From NCBI RefSeq assembly GCF_002741015.1, contig NZ_CP016617.1, positions 372,001 to 436,000 of the forward strand: a stretch of 64,000 nt of DNA, given 5' to 3'. This document shows positions 43,381 to 51,426 of the stretch, one piece after another. Source of the stretch: Microvirga ossetica. Lineage in GTDB: Bacteria > Pseudomonadota > Alphaproteobacteria > Rhizobiales > Beijerinckiaceae. The position numbers and the translations under genes were made by a program. The stretch's first letter is position 1; each line of letters begins with the position of its first letter. Below the pieces are notes generated by a model. That model worked only from the letters and a program-made list of their open reading frames with translations, was not told the origin of the DNA and made no database searches.

Positions 43381-43405
43381 CCGGCATTCGGCAGCAAAGG
43401 CCACC
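43381..43405 (+). repeat. 25-bp interspersed repeat, copy 1
   Basis: CCGGCATTCGGCAGCAAAGG followed by CCACC. Near-identical copies are at 44932, 45378, 46701 and 46872, plus a partial one at 45519. Confidence 0.8.
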
Positions 43406-43407
43406 AA

Positions 43408-43736
43408 ATCGCCTGTAAGCGCCTGAATCTGGAGGCGAATTACTTCGAAATGTGAGAGCGCTGACGGCTTCTGATCTAAATTGTGCGAGCGGCGATGGAG
43501 AAGTGCTCGATAGGATCTGCTACTGCTCCTTCCCGGAACAAAACTCGGACACTACCTTCGCATCGGAGGTGGAGGGCAAGGCGGGTCAGCGACTGCATCA
43601 GCGATGTGGCTGCCATCGACCATGTCGCAAGGTTGTTCGACCCGAGCATTGTTTCATGTTTCCCCATAGAACAGCCCTCGTAAACTCATGGCTGCCAGCG
43701 TTGACCAGCACACAACCGAGACGACCAGTGGCTCCG
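43408..43736. other. Intergenic, no gene recognised
   Basis: 329 bp between the DUF1194 remnant's repeat and the end of the nitronate monooxygenase gene. No coding or structural feature was recognised. Confidence 0.4.
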
Positions 43737-44735
43737 CTATGAAGCTGCAAGCGTCCCACATGCTTGGAGTACTGACCGCGCCTCGTCCATGATTTCATGT
43801 ACGATCTCGGCGGCCCCTTGGACGCGCTTGACCAGTCCAACACCCTGACCAGCCCACAACGACAGTGCCTCAATGTCACCCGTTGCATCCGCGCCCGGTG
43901 TGACTGACCTGTACCGCTCGAGTTCGCCGCGCAACGGCGAGGTCGCCAGCACCTCTCCCTCGCCGGGTCGGCTGCCGGACGCGGGGCACCCCGCCGCTTC
44001 CCACGTCCGAACGGTTGAATTTCTGAGCACCCGATGCGGAGCATTCGGCCAGCTTCCATCAAACAACCGCGTGTAGACCGTGTCCGTCCCCGTCGCCTCG
44101 AGCAGAAGCTCTCGATAACGCGGATGGATGGCAGCTTCTTTCGCAGCGAGGAATCGGGTGCCGATCCACGCGCCGGAGGCTCCGAGGGCGAGCACGGCCG
44201 CGAGACCTCGCCCGTCAGCAATGCCTCCTGCCGCCACGACCGGGGTCGGAGCAACCGCATCGACCACGCTCGGGATCAGAGAAAGGGAAGTCATCTGTCC
44301 ACGTACATGCCCGCCTGCCTCCCAGCCTTGCGCCACAATGATGTCCACTCCAGCCTCGACGGCTTGCCGCGCATCGGTGGCGTCTGGGGTCGAATGGAGG
44401 ACCAGCGCCCCAGCCTCATGAATGCGTCCGACTAGCGGGGCCGGATCGCCCCAGAACAGGGAGATGATCGAAACACCCTCCTCGAAACAGGCAGTCAGTC
44501 GCTCCTGTTGATCAAAAGCCAGGTTCAGATTGACCCCGAAAGGCCGTTGCGTCAGCGCCTTCGTCTCACGGATCTGGCGGCGGAGCCCATCGAGGTCAAC
44601 GGACCAGAGGGCCAGCATTCCGAGCCCGCCGGCGTTGCTCACCGCTGCCGCAAGCTCTGGGCAACTCGCGCCGCCCATGGGGGCCTGGATGATTGGACGT
44701 TCGATTCCAAGTTTGTCGCACAAAGCGGTCCTCAT
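43737..44735 (-). CDS. Nitronate monooxygenase family protein (FMN-dependent)
   Basis: The 332-residue TIM-barrel protein has the family blocks GIERPIIQAPMGGASCPELA, SNAGGLGMLALW, VIVAQGWEAGGHVRG-like sequence with the active-site His (IIVAQGWEAGGHVRGQ) and FMN phosphate loops TPVVAAGGIADGRGLAAVLA and LGASGAWIGTRFLAAKE. Such enzymes oxidise nitronates or act as enoyl-reductase-like flavoproteins. Full length and uninterrupted, unlike the remnant at 2361-2607. A short hairpin lies upstream at 44750-44768. Confidence 0.85.
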   Translation of the reverse strand: MRTALCDKLGIERPIIQAPMGGASCPELAAAVSNAGGLGMLALWSVDLDGLRRQIRETKALTQRPFGVNLNLAFDQQERLTACFEEGVSIISLFWGDPAPLVGRIHEAGALVLHSTPDATDARQAVEAGVDIIVAQGWEAGGHVRGQMTSLSLIPSVVDAVAPTPVVAAGGIADGRGLAAVLALGASGAWIGTRFLAAKEAAIHPRYRELLLEATGTDTVYTRLFDGSWPNAPHRVLRNSTVRTWEAAGCPASGSRPGEGEVLATSPLRGELERYRSVTPGADATGDIEALSLWAGQGVGLVKRVQGAAEIVHEIMDEARSVLQACGTLAAS

Positions 44736-44749
44736 CCCGACCTCCTGTC

Positions 44750-44768
44750 GCCTCTCGGGGAGAGGCGT
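44750..44768. promoter_or_regulatory. Hairpin in the leader of the nitronate monooxygenase gene
   Basis: CGCCTCTC-GGG-GAGAGGCG, an 8-bp perfect stem 15 bp upstream of the start codon. It resembles the GAGAGGC palindromes at 47070-47228 and may be a repeat rather than a regulator. Confidence 0.45.
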
Positions 44769-44931
44769 GCCACCAGTTACGGGCGTCTCGCGGGAGCGGA
44801 CTCACCAGGGTGGTGTCTTCTGCCTCCCATCATCGAGCATATCGCGGAAAGCCAGCACAAGGCAAAGCCACGGGAATGAGTTGATCTAGGTTCTACTTAA
44901 TTTCCATTGCAGCGCATCGACCCTGGACATA

Positions 44932-44956
44932 CTCGGCATTCGGTAGCAAAACCACC
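44932..44956 (+). repeat. 25-bp interspersed repeat, copy 2
   Basis: CTCGGCATTCGGTAGCAAAA followed by CCACC; three differences from copy 1. Confidence 0.7.
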
Positions 44957-44978
44957 GACCCGCAGGTAAAGTGGGCGC

Positions 44979-45377
44979 TCACCGAACCCATGAAGCAAGC
45001 CTGCCTATAATCGAGGCCATCGCCTCCAGCGATCCGATCATGTCATCGGGCTTCTCAAGTCCGTGGTCCAAGCCCGGCATGATTATCACCTTTGTACCCC
45101 GCTCCCTTGCGGCTTGTAGATGAACCTCATTGAAGTGCGGGTCTTGGGTTCCGATCACCAAAAGAGATCGGTTCTGGCACCGGGCCATCCCTTCAGGCAT
45201 ACCGGACACGAGAAAAGCCGGTGTTAACCAGACTAGATCAGCGCCAGCTAACCCGGCGCGATCCGGTATGATCATGGCCATTGCTGCTGTACCGGCTGAC
45301 TTGCCGATAACTGTGACATGCTCGTAGGGGCCAGCGGACTCCGCTGCGTCAAAGGCCGCCGTGACGTCAGCTCTGAT
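44979..45377 (-). pseudogene. Alpha/beta hydrolase, N-terminally truncated
   Basis: The remaining ~130 residues include VTVIGKSAGTAAMAM (nucleophile elbow G-x-S-x-G), SLLVIGTQDPHFNEVH with the acidic residue, and IIMPGLDHGLEKPDD with the catalytic His. The first half, expected to be 60-100 residues, is missing; the open frame continues upstream only by reading through interspersed repeat copy 3 (45378-45402). Several genes here are cut off exactly at such a repeat. Confidence 0.7.
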
Positions 45378-45402
45378 CCGGCATTCGGCAGCAAAAGCCA
45401 CC
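45378..45402 (+). repeat. 25-bp interspersed repeat, copy 3
   Basis: CCGGCATTCGGCAGCAAAAG followed by CCACC; one difference from copy 1. It marks the truncated start of the alpha/beta hydrolase fragment. Confidence 0.8.
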
Positions 45403-45579
45403 AACCTCAATCCACCCCTTGGGAAGTCCTGGCATATACGGGGTGCAAATCTGCTTCCTCGCCAGTCACTTGGATACAGGAATATATTTCATTACCAGCC
45501 ACTTACCTGCTGCCATGTGGTCATTACTGCCGAATGCCGCAGTTCCTGGCGCTCATCGGTCCGATGAGATTGGACAATC

Positions 45580-46587
45580 TCAAGGGGAGCGGCCTCGTTC
45601 GAGCATGTCGTCGGCGAAAGCCATGAGCGAGCCAGGGAACGTCAGGCCAAGATCATCGGCTGTTTGGAGATTGAGCACGAGTTCGTAACGGCGTGGCTGC
45701 TCGAAGGGGAGTTCGCTTGGCTTGGTCCCGCCGAGCACGCGCGCCGTGTAGACCGCGAGACCGCGATCGACCCCGCTCCAGTCAATGCCGTATGACATCA
45801 GGGCGCCTGCCTCCGTCAGGCGCCGGAACGGACTCGTGAGAGGCAGCCGATACTGTCTCGCCAACCGTGCAATCTGGTCGGCGTGAGGGACATGGTTGGC
45901 ATCCGCGAGGACGAGAACTGCCGTTGCTCCCTCCCGGACCATGGAACCGAAGAGGGCTTCATAGTTATGCGAATAGAGAAATTCCTGGATGCTGACGCCA
46001 CGCTGGTTGGCTTCACGCCAAAGCTGCCGCATGCCGTAATAAATTCTCTCCGCGCTGAGAAATGCCACATGGGATACCTTTGGCGCCGCCTCCAGAAGGA
46101 GATCGAGCTGTTTGCTGTAAAAGTCAGGTCCCAGGTCGATCGCGATACCCGTGATGTTGCCAGATCCTCGCGCAAGGCTCGATATGACTTCCTGTTCGAT
46201 CGGACTGAGAGCTGAGATAACGATCGGGATCATGCCGATCACGGCATTCAACGTACGCGCCCAGCCATGCGAGGTGGTTACGATTACATCCGGTGAGAGC
46301 CGCTGGATGTCGTCCATCACCTCGGCCCACTCATCCCGCGGTCCGCCCCAGTCCTCCACACCTTCACGCCATCTGACGACGAGGTTGTCTCCCTCCGCGT
46401 AGCCTCGATGACGCAGTTCATCCCGAAACACGGTCCAGGGCGGGGTAGCAGGATCAGTCGTCGATGGAATGGACCAAGCATGCCCGATGAGCAAGAGTTG
46501 CCGGACACGACCCTTTGGCTGCGCCAAGCCCCGCGATGGGAAGCTTGTGGCGAGCAATCCACCGAGTATGAGATCGCGCCGCCTCAT
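45580..46587 (-). CDS. ABC_sub_bind-family substrate-binding protein
   Basis: The 335-residue protein starts MRRRDLILGGLLATSFPSRG, a twin-arginine-like leader. The mature part has the two-lobed ABC_sub_bind fold: DELRHRGYAEGDNLVVRWRE, LSPDVIVTTSHGWARTLNAV, IPIVISALSPIEQEVISSLA, NITGIAIDLGPDFYSKQLDL and FPFEQPRRYELVLNLQTAD-like end. These proteins are plentiful in Bradyrhizobium relatives; ligands mostly unknown. No permease or ATPase gene adjoins it, so it is an orphan binding protein. Confidence 0.82.
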   Translation of the reverse strand: MRRRDLILGGLLATSFPSRGLAQPKGRVRQLLLIGHAWSIPSTTDPATPPWTVFRDELRHRGYAEGDNLVVRWREGVEDWGGPRDEWAEVMDDIQRLSPDVIVTTSHGWARTLNAVIGMIPIVISALSPIEQEVISSLARGSGNITGIAIDLGPDFYSKQLDLLLEAAPKVSHVAFLSAERIYYGMRQLWREANQRGVSIQEFLYSHNYEALFGSMVREGATAVLVLADANHVPHADQIARLARQYRLPLTSPFRRLTEAGALMSYGIDWSGVDRGLAVYTARVLGGTKPSELPFEQPRRYELVLNLQTADDLGLTFPGSLMAFADDMLERGRSP

Positions 46588-46700
46588 CCGATCACCTCGT
46601 GATGGCGTCGTCGCGCGCTATTCGATAACGTGCCCAGTTCTCACCTTACTCCTGACGTCGAGCAGACGCCACCAGGGCGTGCGGCGATGTAATCAAGTCC

Positions 46701-46725
46701 GGTGGCGTTTGCTACCGAATGCCGT
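46701..46725 (-). repeat. 25-bp interspersed repeat, copy 4 (inverted)
   Basis: Reads GGTGGCGTTTGCTACCGAAT then GCCGT, the reverse orientation of copies 1-3 with two or three differences. Confidence 0.7.
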
Positions 46726-46871
46726 TTCGTACGGACTGAACTTGAGCAGCGGACTGACGAGACAATCCCAACTTCCATGTCGATGTCCGAAATGAGTGTG
46801 ACCGGGCGATATTCGACAGATGTCTGCCTGCCGTAAGTCTCCTGATTGAGCGGTGGAGTCGCCTCTTGTCT

Positions 46872-46896
46872 GGTGGCCTTTGCTGCCGAATGCCGA
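46872..46896 (-). repeat. 25-bp interspersed repeat, copy 5 (inverted)
   Basis: Reads GGTGGCCTTTGCTGCCGAAT then GCCGA, the complement of copy 1 apart from the end base. Confidence 0.75.
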
Positions 46897-47069
46897 TCAT
46901 TTCCACCTACGCCGGGGGCGCAGGCCCCGCACCTGACCCCTCGGCTGACCAAGCCGGTTCGGCAGAATGAGCTGGCCGCCAGCCTGGCAAACCTTGGACG
47001 GGCATCCAACAGTTGACGGCCAGCAGGATCATGCGGCCTTCGTGTTGACCCGTGCCTCGGCCAGGCGGG

Positions 47070-47104
47070 GAGAGGCTGGGAAAACGTGCTCATCCCGGCC
47101 TCTC
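47070..47104. repeat. Stem-loop with GAGAGGC arms
   Basis: GAGAGGCTGGGA at 47070-47081 pairs with TCCCGGCCTCTC at 47093-47104 (12 pairs including one G-T). Confidence 0.65.
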
Positions 47105-47192
47105 CCTCGCCACGAAAAAGCTCCCTCAAGTCGACTAGGATTTGCCTGCCTGGAGGTACAACCATCCCGAATGGTGGCCCGTAGTCCAGGCG

Positions 47193-47228
47193 GGAGAGGC
47201 CGGAAACGGCACCGTTTCCGGCCTCTCC
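47193..47228. repeat. Perfect 36-bp palindromic hairpin
   Basis: GGAGAGGCCGGAAACGG (47193-47209), CA, then its exact 17-base complement (47212-47228). No T-run follows on either strand. It lies ~290 bp downstream of the propeller-RTX gene. Confidence 0.8.
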
Positions 47229-47293
47229 TCTTACTCAATCCGAGCCATAGCATTCGCGAGTATTCGCGTGCTGGCTGAAGCCCGCTGCGGCGC

Positions 47294-47374
47294 GGTTTTT
47301 ACTGTATAGTCAGGGCGGTGTTCCGTAAGCCGCCGGGACGACTTCCCGAAAGCTTCAAATCTCGTTCCATACTG
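47294..47374. repeat. Dispersed ~80-bp repeat, copy B
   Basis: Begins GTTTTTACTG, contains GGGACGACTTCCCGAA and ends TTCCATACTG; same orientation as copy A at 34137-34214. Confidence 0.7.
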
Positions 47375-47514
47375 CGGCATTACACGCAATACGTGCTGTT
47401 CCTGCTTGCGGACAGAGCCATTATGTTCAACTCGTTGACAGTGTGATCACGCGCATACGTGAGTTCAGCCACTCCGGTTGCCAGTCCCTCAGAGCGCAGG
47501 CGACAGGACTATTC

Positions 47515-49158
47515 TCAGATGAACAGCCAGTCGTCCGCCGAGAGCTCCCGAACCCCTCGCAAGGTCAGCGCGTCCCCGTTGTCAAAGGTCAGCGTCAGGC
47601 CGTGGTGCTGGGTGCTCAGGCCGATGTCGCCGCTTGCAATCAACGCCTGCAACTCGGCGAAATCATCAATGGCGTTGGTGCCGATACTGACGTCAAGCTG
47701 CACCCGGTCGAAGCGGGGGTCGATCTCGCGGCAGCGCTGGTCAAAGTCAAAGACCCGGTCATGACCATCAACTTCGTTGAAGACGACCAGATCTGATCCC
47801 TTGCCTGTGAAAATCCGGTCGCTGCCCGCGCCGCCGAGCACGGTGTCGTCGCCCTTGCCGCCAAATATCTTGTCGTCACCCTGGCCGCCGTCCAGGCTGT
47901 CATCGCCCTTGTCACCGAACAGCCAGTCCTTACCGCCGTGCCCGCGCAAGATGTCGTCGCGGCGGGTACCCTTGAGGACGTTGTTGCCTTCATCTCCATC
48001 CTTGACCACACCGTCCACGGGTGGGGTGAAGATCATTTGGGCCACGAAGACATCCCTGAGGCCGTTTGTATCTCCAGGAACTAGGTTTGACGCCTCGCTG
48101 ACATAGGCCACAGAGTGGCCGTCCGCCGAAACATCCGGAAGGCTGCTGAAGCCGTTGCTCTGAGTGCCATTACCCGCCACGGAGACGCGCGTGGTGGTGT
48201 GGGTCTCCCGGTCGAACACGAACACGTCTGCGGTGTCATTGGTGTCTCCAGGAACGAGGTTCGTGGAAGCGCCCACGTAGGCGACATAGCGGCCATCCGC
48301 CGAAATCGAGGGGATGCCGCTTCCTGCGGGGCCATTACCTTCAGTGCCATCACTGGCCATGGAGACGCGCGTGGTGGTGCGGGTCTGCTGATCAAACACG
48401 AAGACGTCCAAGGCGCCGTTGGTATCTCCGGAAACCAAGTTCGAGGCATCGCTGGTATAGGTGATGTAGCGGCCATCCGCTGAAATGTCGGGCTCGACGC
48501 TGAGGGCGTTCCCTTGAGTCCCGTCGCTGGCAACGGAGACACGCGTGGTGGTGTGGGTCTGCCGGTCGACGACGAAGACATCCTCGACACCGTTGGTGTC
48601 ACCTGGGACCAGGTTCGTGGCCTCGCTCCAATAGGTGACGTAGCGGCCATCCGCCGAAATGTCGGGATACCGGCTGTGGGCAATGCCTTGTGGATTCGTG
48701 GCCTCAGTGCCGTTGCTGGCGACGGATACGCGCTCGGTGATGCCGGTCTCCCGGTCGACGACGAAGACATCTATGGCCTCATTGGTGTCATCGGCGACGA
48801 GGTTCGACGCATTGCTGGAGTATGCCACAAAGCGACCGTCAGCGGAAATTGAGGGCCAGAGGCTCGACTCGTTCCCCTGAGTGTCGTCGCCAGCGACCGA
48901 GACGCGCTCGGTGGTGTGGGCCTGCCGGTCGAAGACGAAGATGTCCCCGAAGCCGTTGGTGTCTCCAGGGACGAGATTCGAGGCATCGCTGTGGTAGGTG
49001 ACGTAGCGGCCATTCGCCGAAATGGCAGGCCCCCAAGAGCCAAACCCGCCGCTGCCTCCATTCGCTTCGGTGCCATCGCTTGCGACGGATACACGCTCCA
49101 CCTGAAAGCTCTGCGCGGCTGAGATATTTCCGTCGGTTATGGTGGTCTGGGTAGCCAT
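47515..49158 (-). CDS. Predicted six-bladed beta-propeller fused to RTX calcium-binding repeats (type I secreted)
   Basis: The 547-residue protein has six tandem ~57-residue PD40/TolB-like repeats (~42-385), each with I-S-A-D-G-R-Y-V-x-Y, S-N-L-V-P-G-D-T-N-G and D-V-F-V-x-D-R-x-T-x-T-T-x-R-V-S-V. An N-terminal strand (VERVSVASDGTEANGG) would close the last blade. Residues ~405-460 are RTX nonapeptides (GHGGKDWLFGDKGDDSLDGG ... GAGSDRIFTGKGSD). No Sec signal is present, and the C-terminus ends in a hydrophobic DDWLFI, matching type I secretion. No transporter genes adjoin. The D-T-N loops may bind calcium too. Function outside the cell is unknown. Confidence 0.85.
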   Translation of the reverse strand: MATQTTITDGNISAAQSFQVERVSVASDGTEANGGSGGFGSWGPAISANGRYVTYHSDASNLVPGDTNGFGDIFVFDRQAHTTERVSVAGDDTQGNESSLWPSISADGRFVAYSSNASNLVADDTNEAIDVFVVDRETGITERVSVASNGTEATNPQGIAHSRYPDISADGRYVTYWSEATNLVPGDTNGVEDVFVVDRQTHTTTRVSVASDGTQGNALSVEPDISADGRYITYTSDASNLVSGDTNGALDVFVFDQQTRTTTRVSMASDGTEGNGPAGSGIPSISADGRYVAYVGASTNLVPGDTNDTADVFVFDRETHTTTRVSVAGNGTQSNGFSSLPDVSADGHSVAYVSEASNLVPGDTNGLRDVFVAQMIFTPPVDGVVKDGDEGNNVLKGTRRDDILRGHGGKDWLFGDKGDDSLDGGQGDDKIFGGKGDDTVLGGAGSDRIFTGKGSDLVVFNEVDGHDRVFDFDQRCREIDPRFDRVQLDVSIGTNAIDDFAELQALIASGDIGLSTQHHGLTLTFDNGDALTLRGVRELSADDWLFI

Positions 49159-50218
49159 GGTGCCTCCTTCTCGCCGTAGCGAAACGGTGCTCGACCCGAG
49201 AAATCTGGTCGAGGGCTGCGGAGTGGGGTGGCGGGCCGGATAAAGCGGCGGCTGCCTGATGTCGACTAAGCTGGGCGAAGACCTTGCATCCCTGCGACCC
49301 GTTTTGAGGCGCTCAGCGCCACGCGGCTCGATGCCCGTGCTGACACGAATAACCTAGCCACAGAATAGCACACCGGCCGATTGGCCGAAACCTAGTGCGC
49401 AGGCCCATTACGGCGTCAAAGTAGGGCATCCGGGAATTGAGGATGTAACAGTCAGTTTCGACGTCCTGATAGCAAAGATGGCCGATGACACTGGTCTGCT
49501 TACCGGAGATAATGGCAGAGCACAGGACTGTCACGAAGCGGGCTCACCCACGCACAGCCCCTGCCCAAACTGTAGTAGCTGTCCCTCAACCTCACCGCCC
49601 GCGCTCCTCAGCCTTGCCGATAAGGTGATACAATGACGACGGAGTGGCCCTCCTGAGGCTCTTCCCGGTGGTGTAGAGGTGCCACTTCCGGTTCCATAAT
49701 CTGCGAAATTGAACCCGAAGCCAGGAAGGTCAGCTCCTGGCACGAGGCAGACGAAAGCCAAACTTCCGCAGTCATACGAGTAAGCTGACCTTCACAAGGC
49801 CACGCCCAACGACTCACTTTGACCCACAAGAGACCTTCACGCGGCAGTCTTGCGATCACTTGCAACGTACAAATCAACGCGGCTGGCGAGGCGACTCGCT
49901 GCTGATGAACACTCCGAGTCGCCGGACTGTCTGGACCTTTTGACGATCGTCGCAAGGGCGGCGGAAGGCACTACGATCATCTCGCTAGCAGCGCGGCCAA
50001 CCCTGCCCCGTCCTTCAGCACCAGAATGAGGAACAGGGCGGCCAGCCCGCGATTGATCCCGACCCGCTCCAGTCCCTCGACGGCGGGGACGAGCAAGCGT
50101 CCAAGCAGCCTTCCGCAAAAGTTCTCCTCTACTGAAGCGGCACAAGGGTCAGCGGAGTATGGGTCGACGACCGCATCGCCGCACTGGTAATGTCTGAAAT
50201 CCAGAGGGAGACCGTGTC
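49159..50218. other. ~1 kb without a convincing gene
   Basis: Short open frames on both strands lack family features. On the minus strand around 49980-50100 a stretch reads GLERVGINRGLAALFLILVL then KDGAGLAALLAR and a stop, like the last helix of a membrane protein, so a gene remnant is possible. Around 49785-49830 TGACCTTCACAAGG and CTCACTTTGACCCA weakly resemble the dispersed repeats. The promoter of the propeller-RTX gene should be at 49160-49250. Confidence 0.45.
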
Positions 50219-50590
50219 ATGAACCGCCTGCTAGTCAGCCTTTTCCTTGCTGCGCCACTGATCTCGATCGGCACCTCGGGCATGGCGTAGCAGCAGTTCG
50301 ATGGGCGCTGGAGTGTCCGTGCCATCCCCGAGAAGGGCGCCTGCCGCAGGGCCCATGATTACACGGTCGTGGTCGAGAACGGGGTTCCTCGCAATGCCGT
50401 TTCGCGGCGCACGACGGACAGGGCGACCGGCGGGCTGGAACCGGACGGGCATGTTCGGGTCAGCCTCCAACGCGACAGGGCCCGGGTCGCGATCACAGGG
50501 AAGCTCGCGGGGCGTTCGAGTTCCGGCACATGGACCCTTGCGGGGAGCATGGCCTGCTCGGGACGCTGGACCGCCTCCAAATGGGGCTGA
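50219..50590 (+). pseudogene. Small exported protein with in-frame TAG after the signal peptide
   Basis: ATG 50219 encodes MNRLLVSLFLAAPLISIGTS and GMA, a complete signal peptide, then TAG at 50288-50290. The same frame continues QQFDGRWSVRAIPEKGACRR, YTVVVENGV, VRVSLQRDRARVAITGKLAG and SSSGTWTLAGSMACSGRWTA to a stop at 50590. The joined ~120-residue product is a typical small secreted protein with two Cys. The TAG lies where a Gln (CAG) would suit, so one C-to-T change would explain it. Confidence 0.65.
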
Positions 50591-50804
50591 TCCGTCGCAT
50601 GGTCAACGCGAACCGCCGGGCTCGGCCCGGACGAGTGCCGCCGCGGAGAGGCCGGCGGCGATAGCGAGCGGCACGCTCATCAAAGGTGCGTCCCGCCGCA
50701 GGTGGGCCTCTCGGCCGGAAGGTGTATACTGCCCCGGGACCTGGACCTACCGGGTCGGCCGCAGTCCAGGACGGGGTCGGCATCCTCATTCGGGAGTTAT
50801 CTCG

Positions 50805-51071
50805 ATGCAGCGTTATCTGTGGCTCGTCACCCTCGCTTCCCTGATCACCGCAGGTCCCGCCCTGGCGCAGGACAGCAATCGGCCGTTCACGCCCTCCGGG
50901 GAAATCCAGATCCCGTCCGGAGCGGCGATTGATCGGATGCTCGACAGCAATACCGTGCCACCGCCGGACAAGCAGTTCTCGCCCAATGATGCGAAGGCCA
51001 TCCAACAGATGGACCAACGCGCCAAGCGCATCGATCAGAAGGTCATGAAGGGCATCTGCACGGGGTGCTGA
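50805..51071 (+). CDS. Small exported protein of unknown function
   Basis: The 88-residue protein has a signal peptide (LWLVTLASLITAGPALAQ) and a polar mature part: PFTPSGEIQIPSGAAIDRML, NDAKAIQQMDQRAKRIDQKV and a terminal CTGC. The helix near the end is amphipathic and could mediate oligomerisation; the C-x-x-C end could bind a metal or form a disulfide. CGGGAG lies upstream of ATG 50805. The family is not recognised. Confidence 0.65.
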   Translation: MQRYLWLVTLASLITAGPALAQDSNRPFTPSGEIQIPSGAAIDRMLDSNTVPPPDKQFSPNDAKAIQQMDQRAKRIDQKVMKGICTGC

Positions 51072-51426
51072 TCCCCGATGCGTCGAGCGTGACAGAGCCT
51101 AGATCATGAGAGCGCTGAACCGCCTCCTGCAACGCATCGTGTTCTTCGCCGTCGTGCCATGAGGCTGGATTGCGGAGCCGCCCGGGCCGCTTGCCACCCC
51201 GGCCAGGAGGCGTATCCTGCTTGCAGACATTCCGGTTCCCGCGTTCGACTTGGGCTCTCGATGGGCCATTTTTGATCGACATCCTTGTCGACGTCGCTTC
51301 GTTCCACGTGGTTGCGCGAACCCAGGGGAGGAGCCGTGCATCCTCGGACATGGGCTTAGGATGCCAAGGGTCGCCTCAAGATCGGAACGCAATCCTGGGA
51401 ATGCCGCTTGCGCTGAGGAGGAGGCC
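51072..51426. other. Intergenic upstream of the RND operon
   Basis: 355 bp. An in-frame extension of the adaptor gene reaches to ~51250 but the composition before 51427 is not protein-like. The operon promoter should lie here; no operator was recognised. Confidence 0.4.

Larger units (their letters stand above)
46588..47514. other. Long non-coding stretch with repeats and palindromes
   Basis: 927 bp without a credible gene. It holds interspersed repeat copies at 46701 and 46872, two hairpins at 47070 and 47193, and dispersed repeat copy B at 47294. Open frames here read through the repeats and have no family features. Confidence 0.5.

Noticed and set aside
43381..46896. 25-bp repeats considered as a CRISPR array
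   Set aside because: Spacing is irregular (hundreds of bases), orientation is mixed and no cas gene is present.
46641..47165. 174-codon minus-strand frame
   Set aside because: It spans two repeat copies and a palindrome; no domain, no ribosome binding site, and the VAFA.ECR-like segment comes from the interspersed repeat.
47515..49158. Regular ~170-bp DNA periodicity, considered as CRISPR or satellite
   Set aside because: Period and codon structure come from protein repeats in one open frame; units are adjacent without unique spacers.
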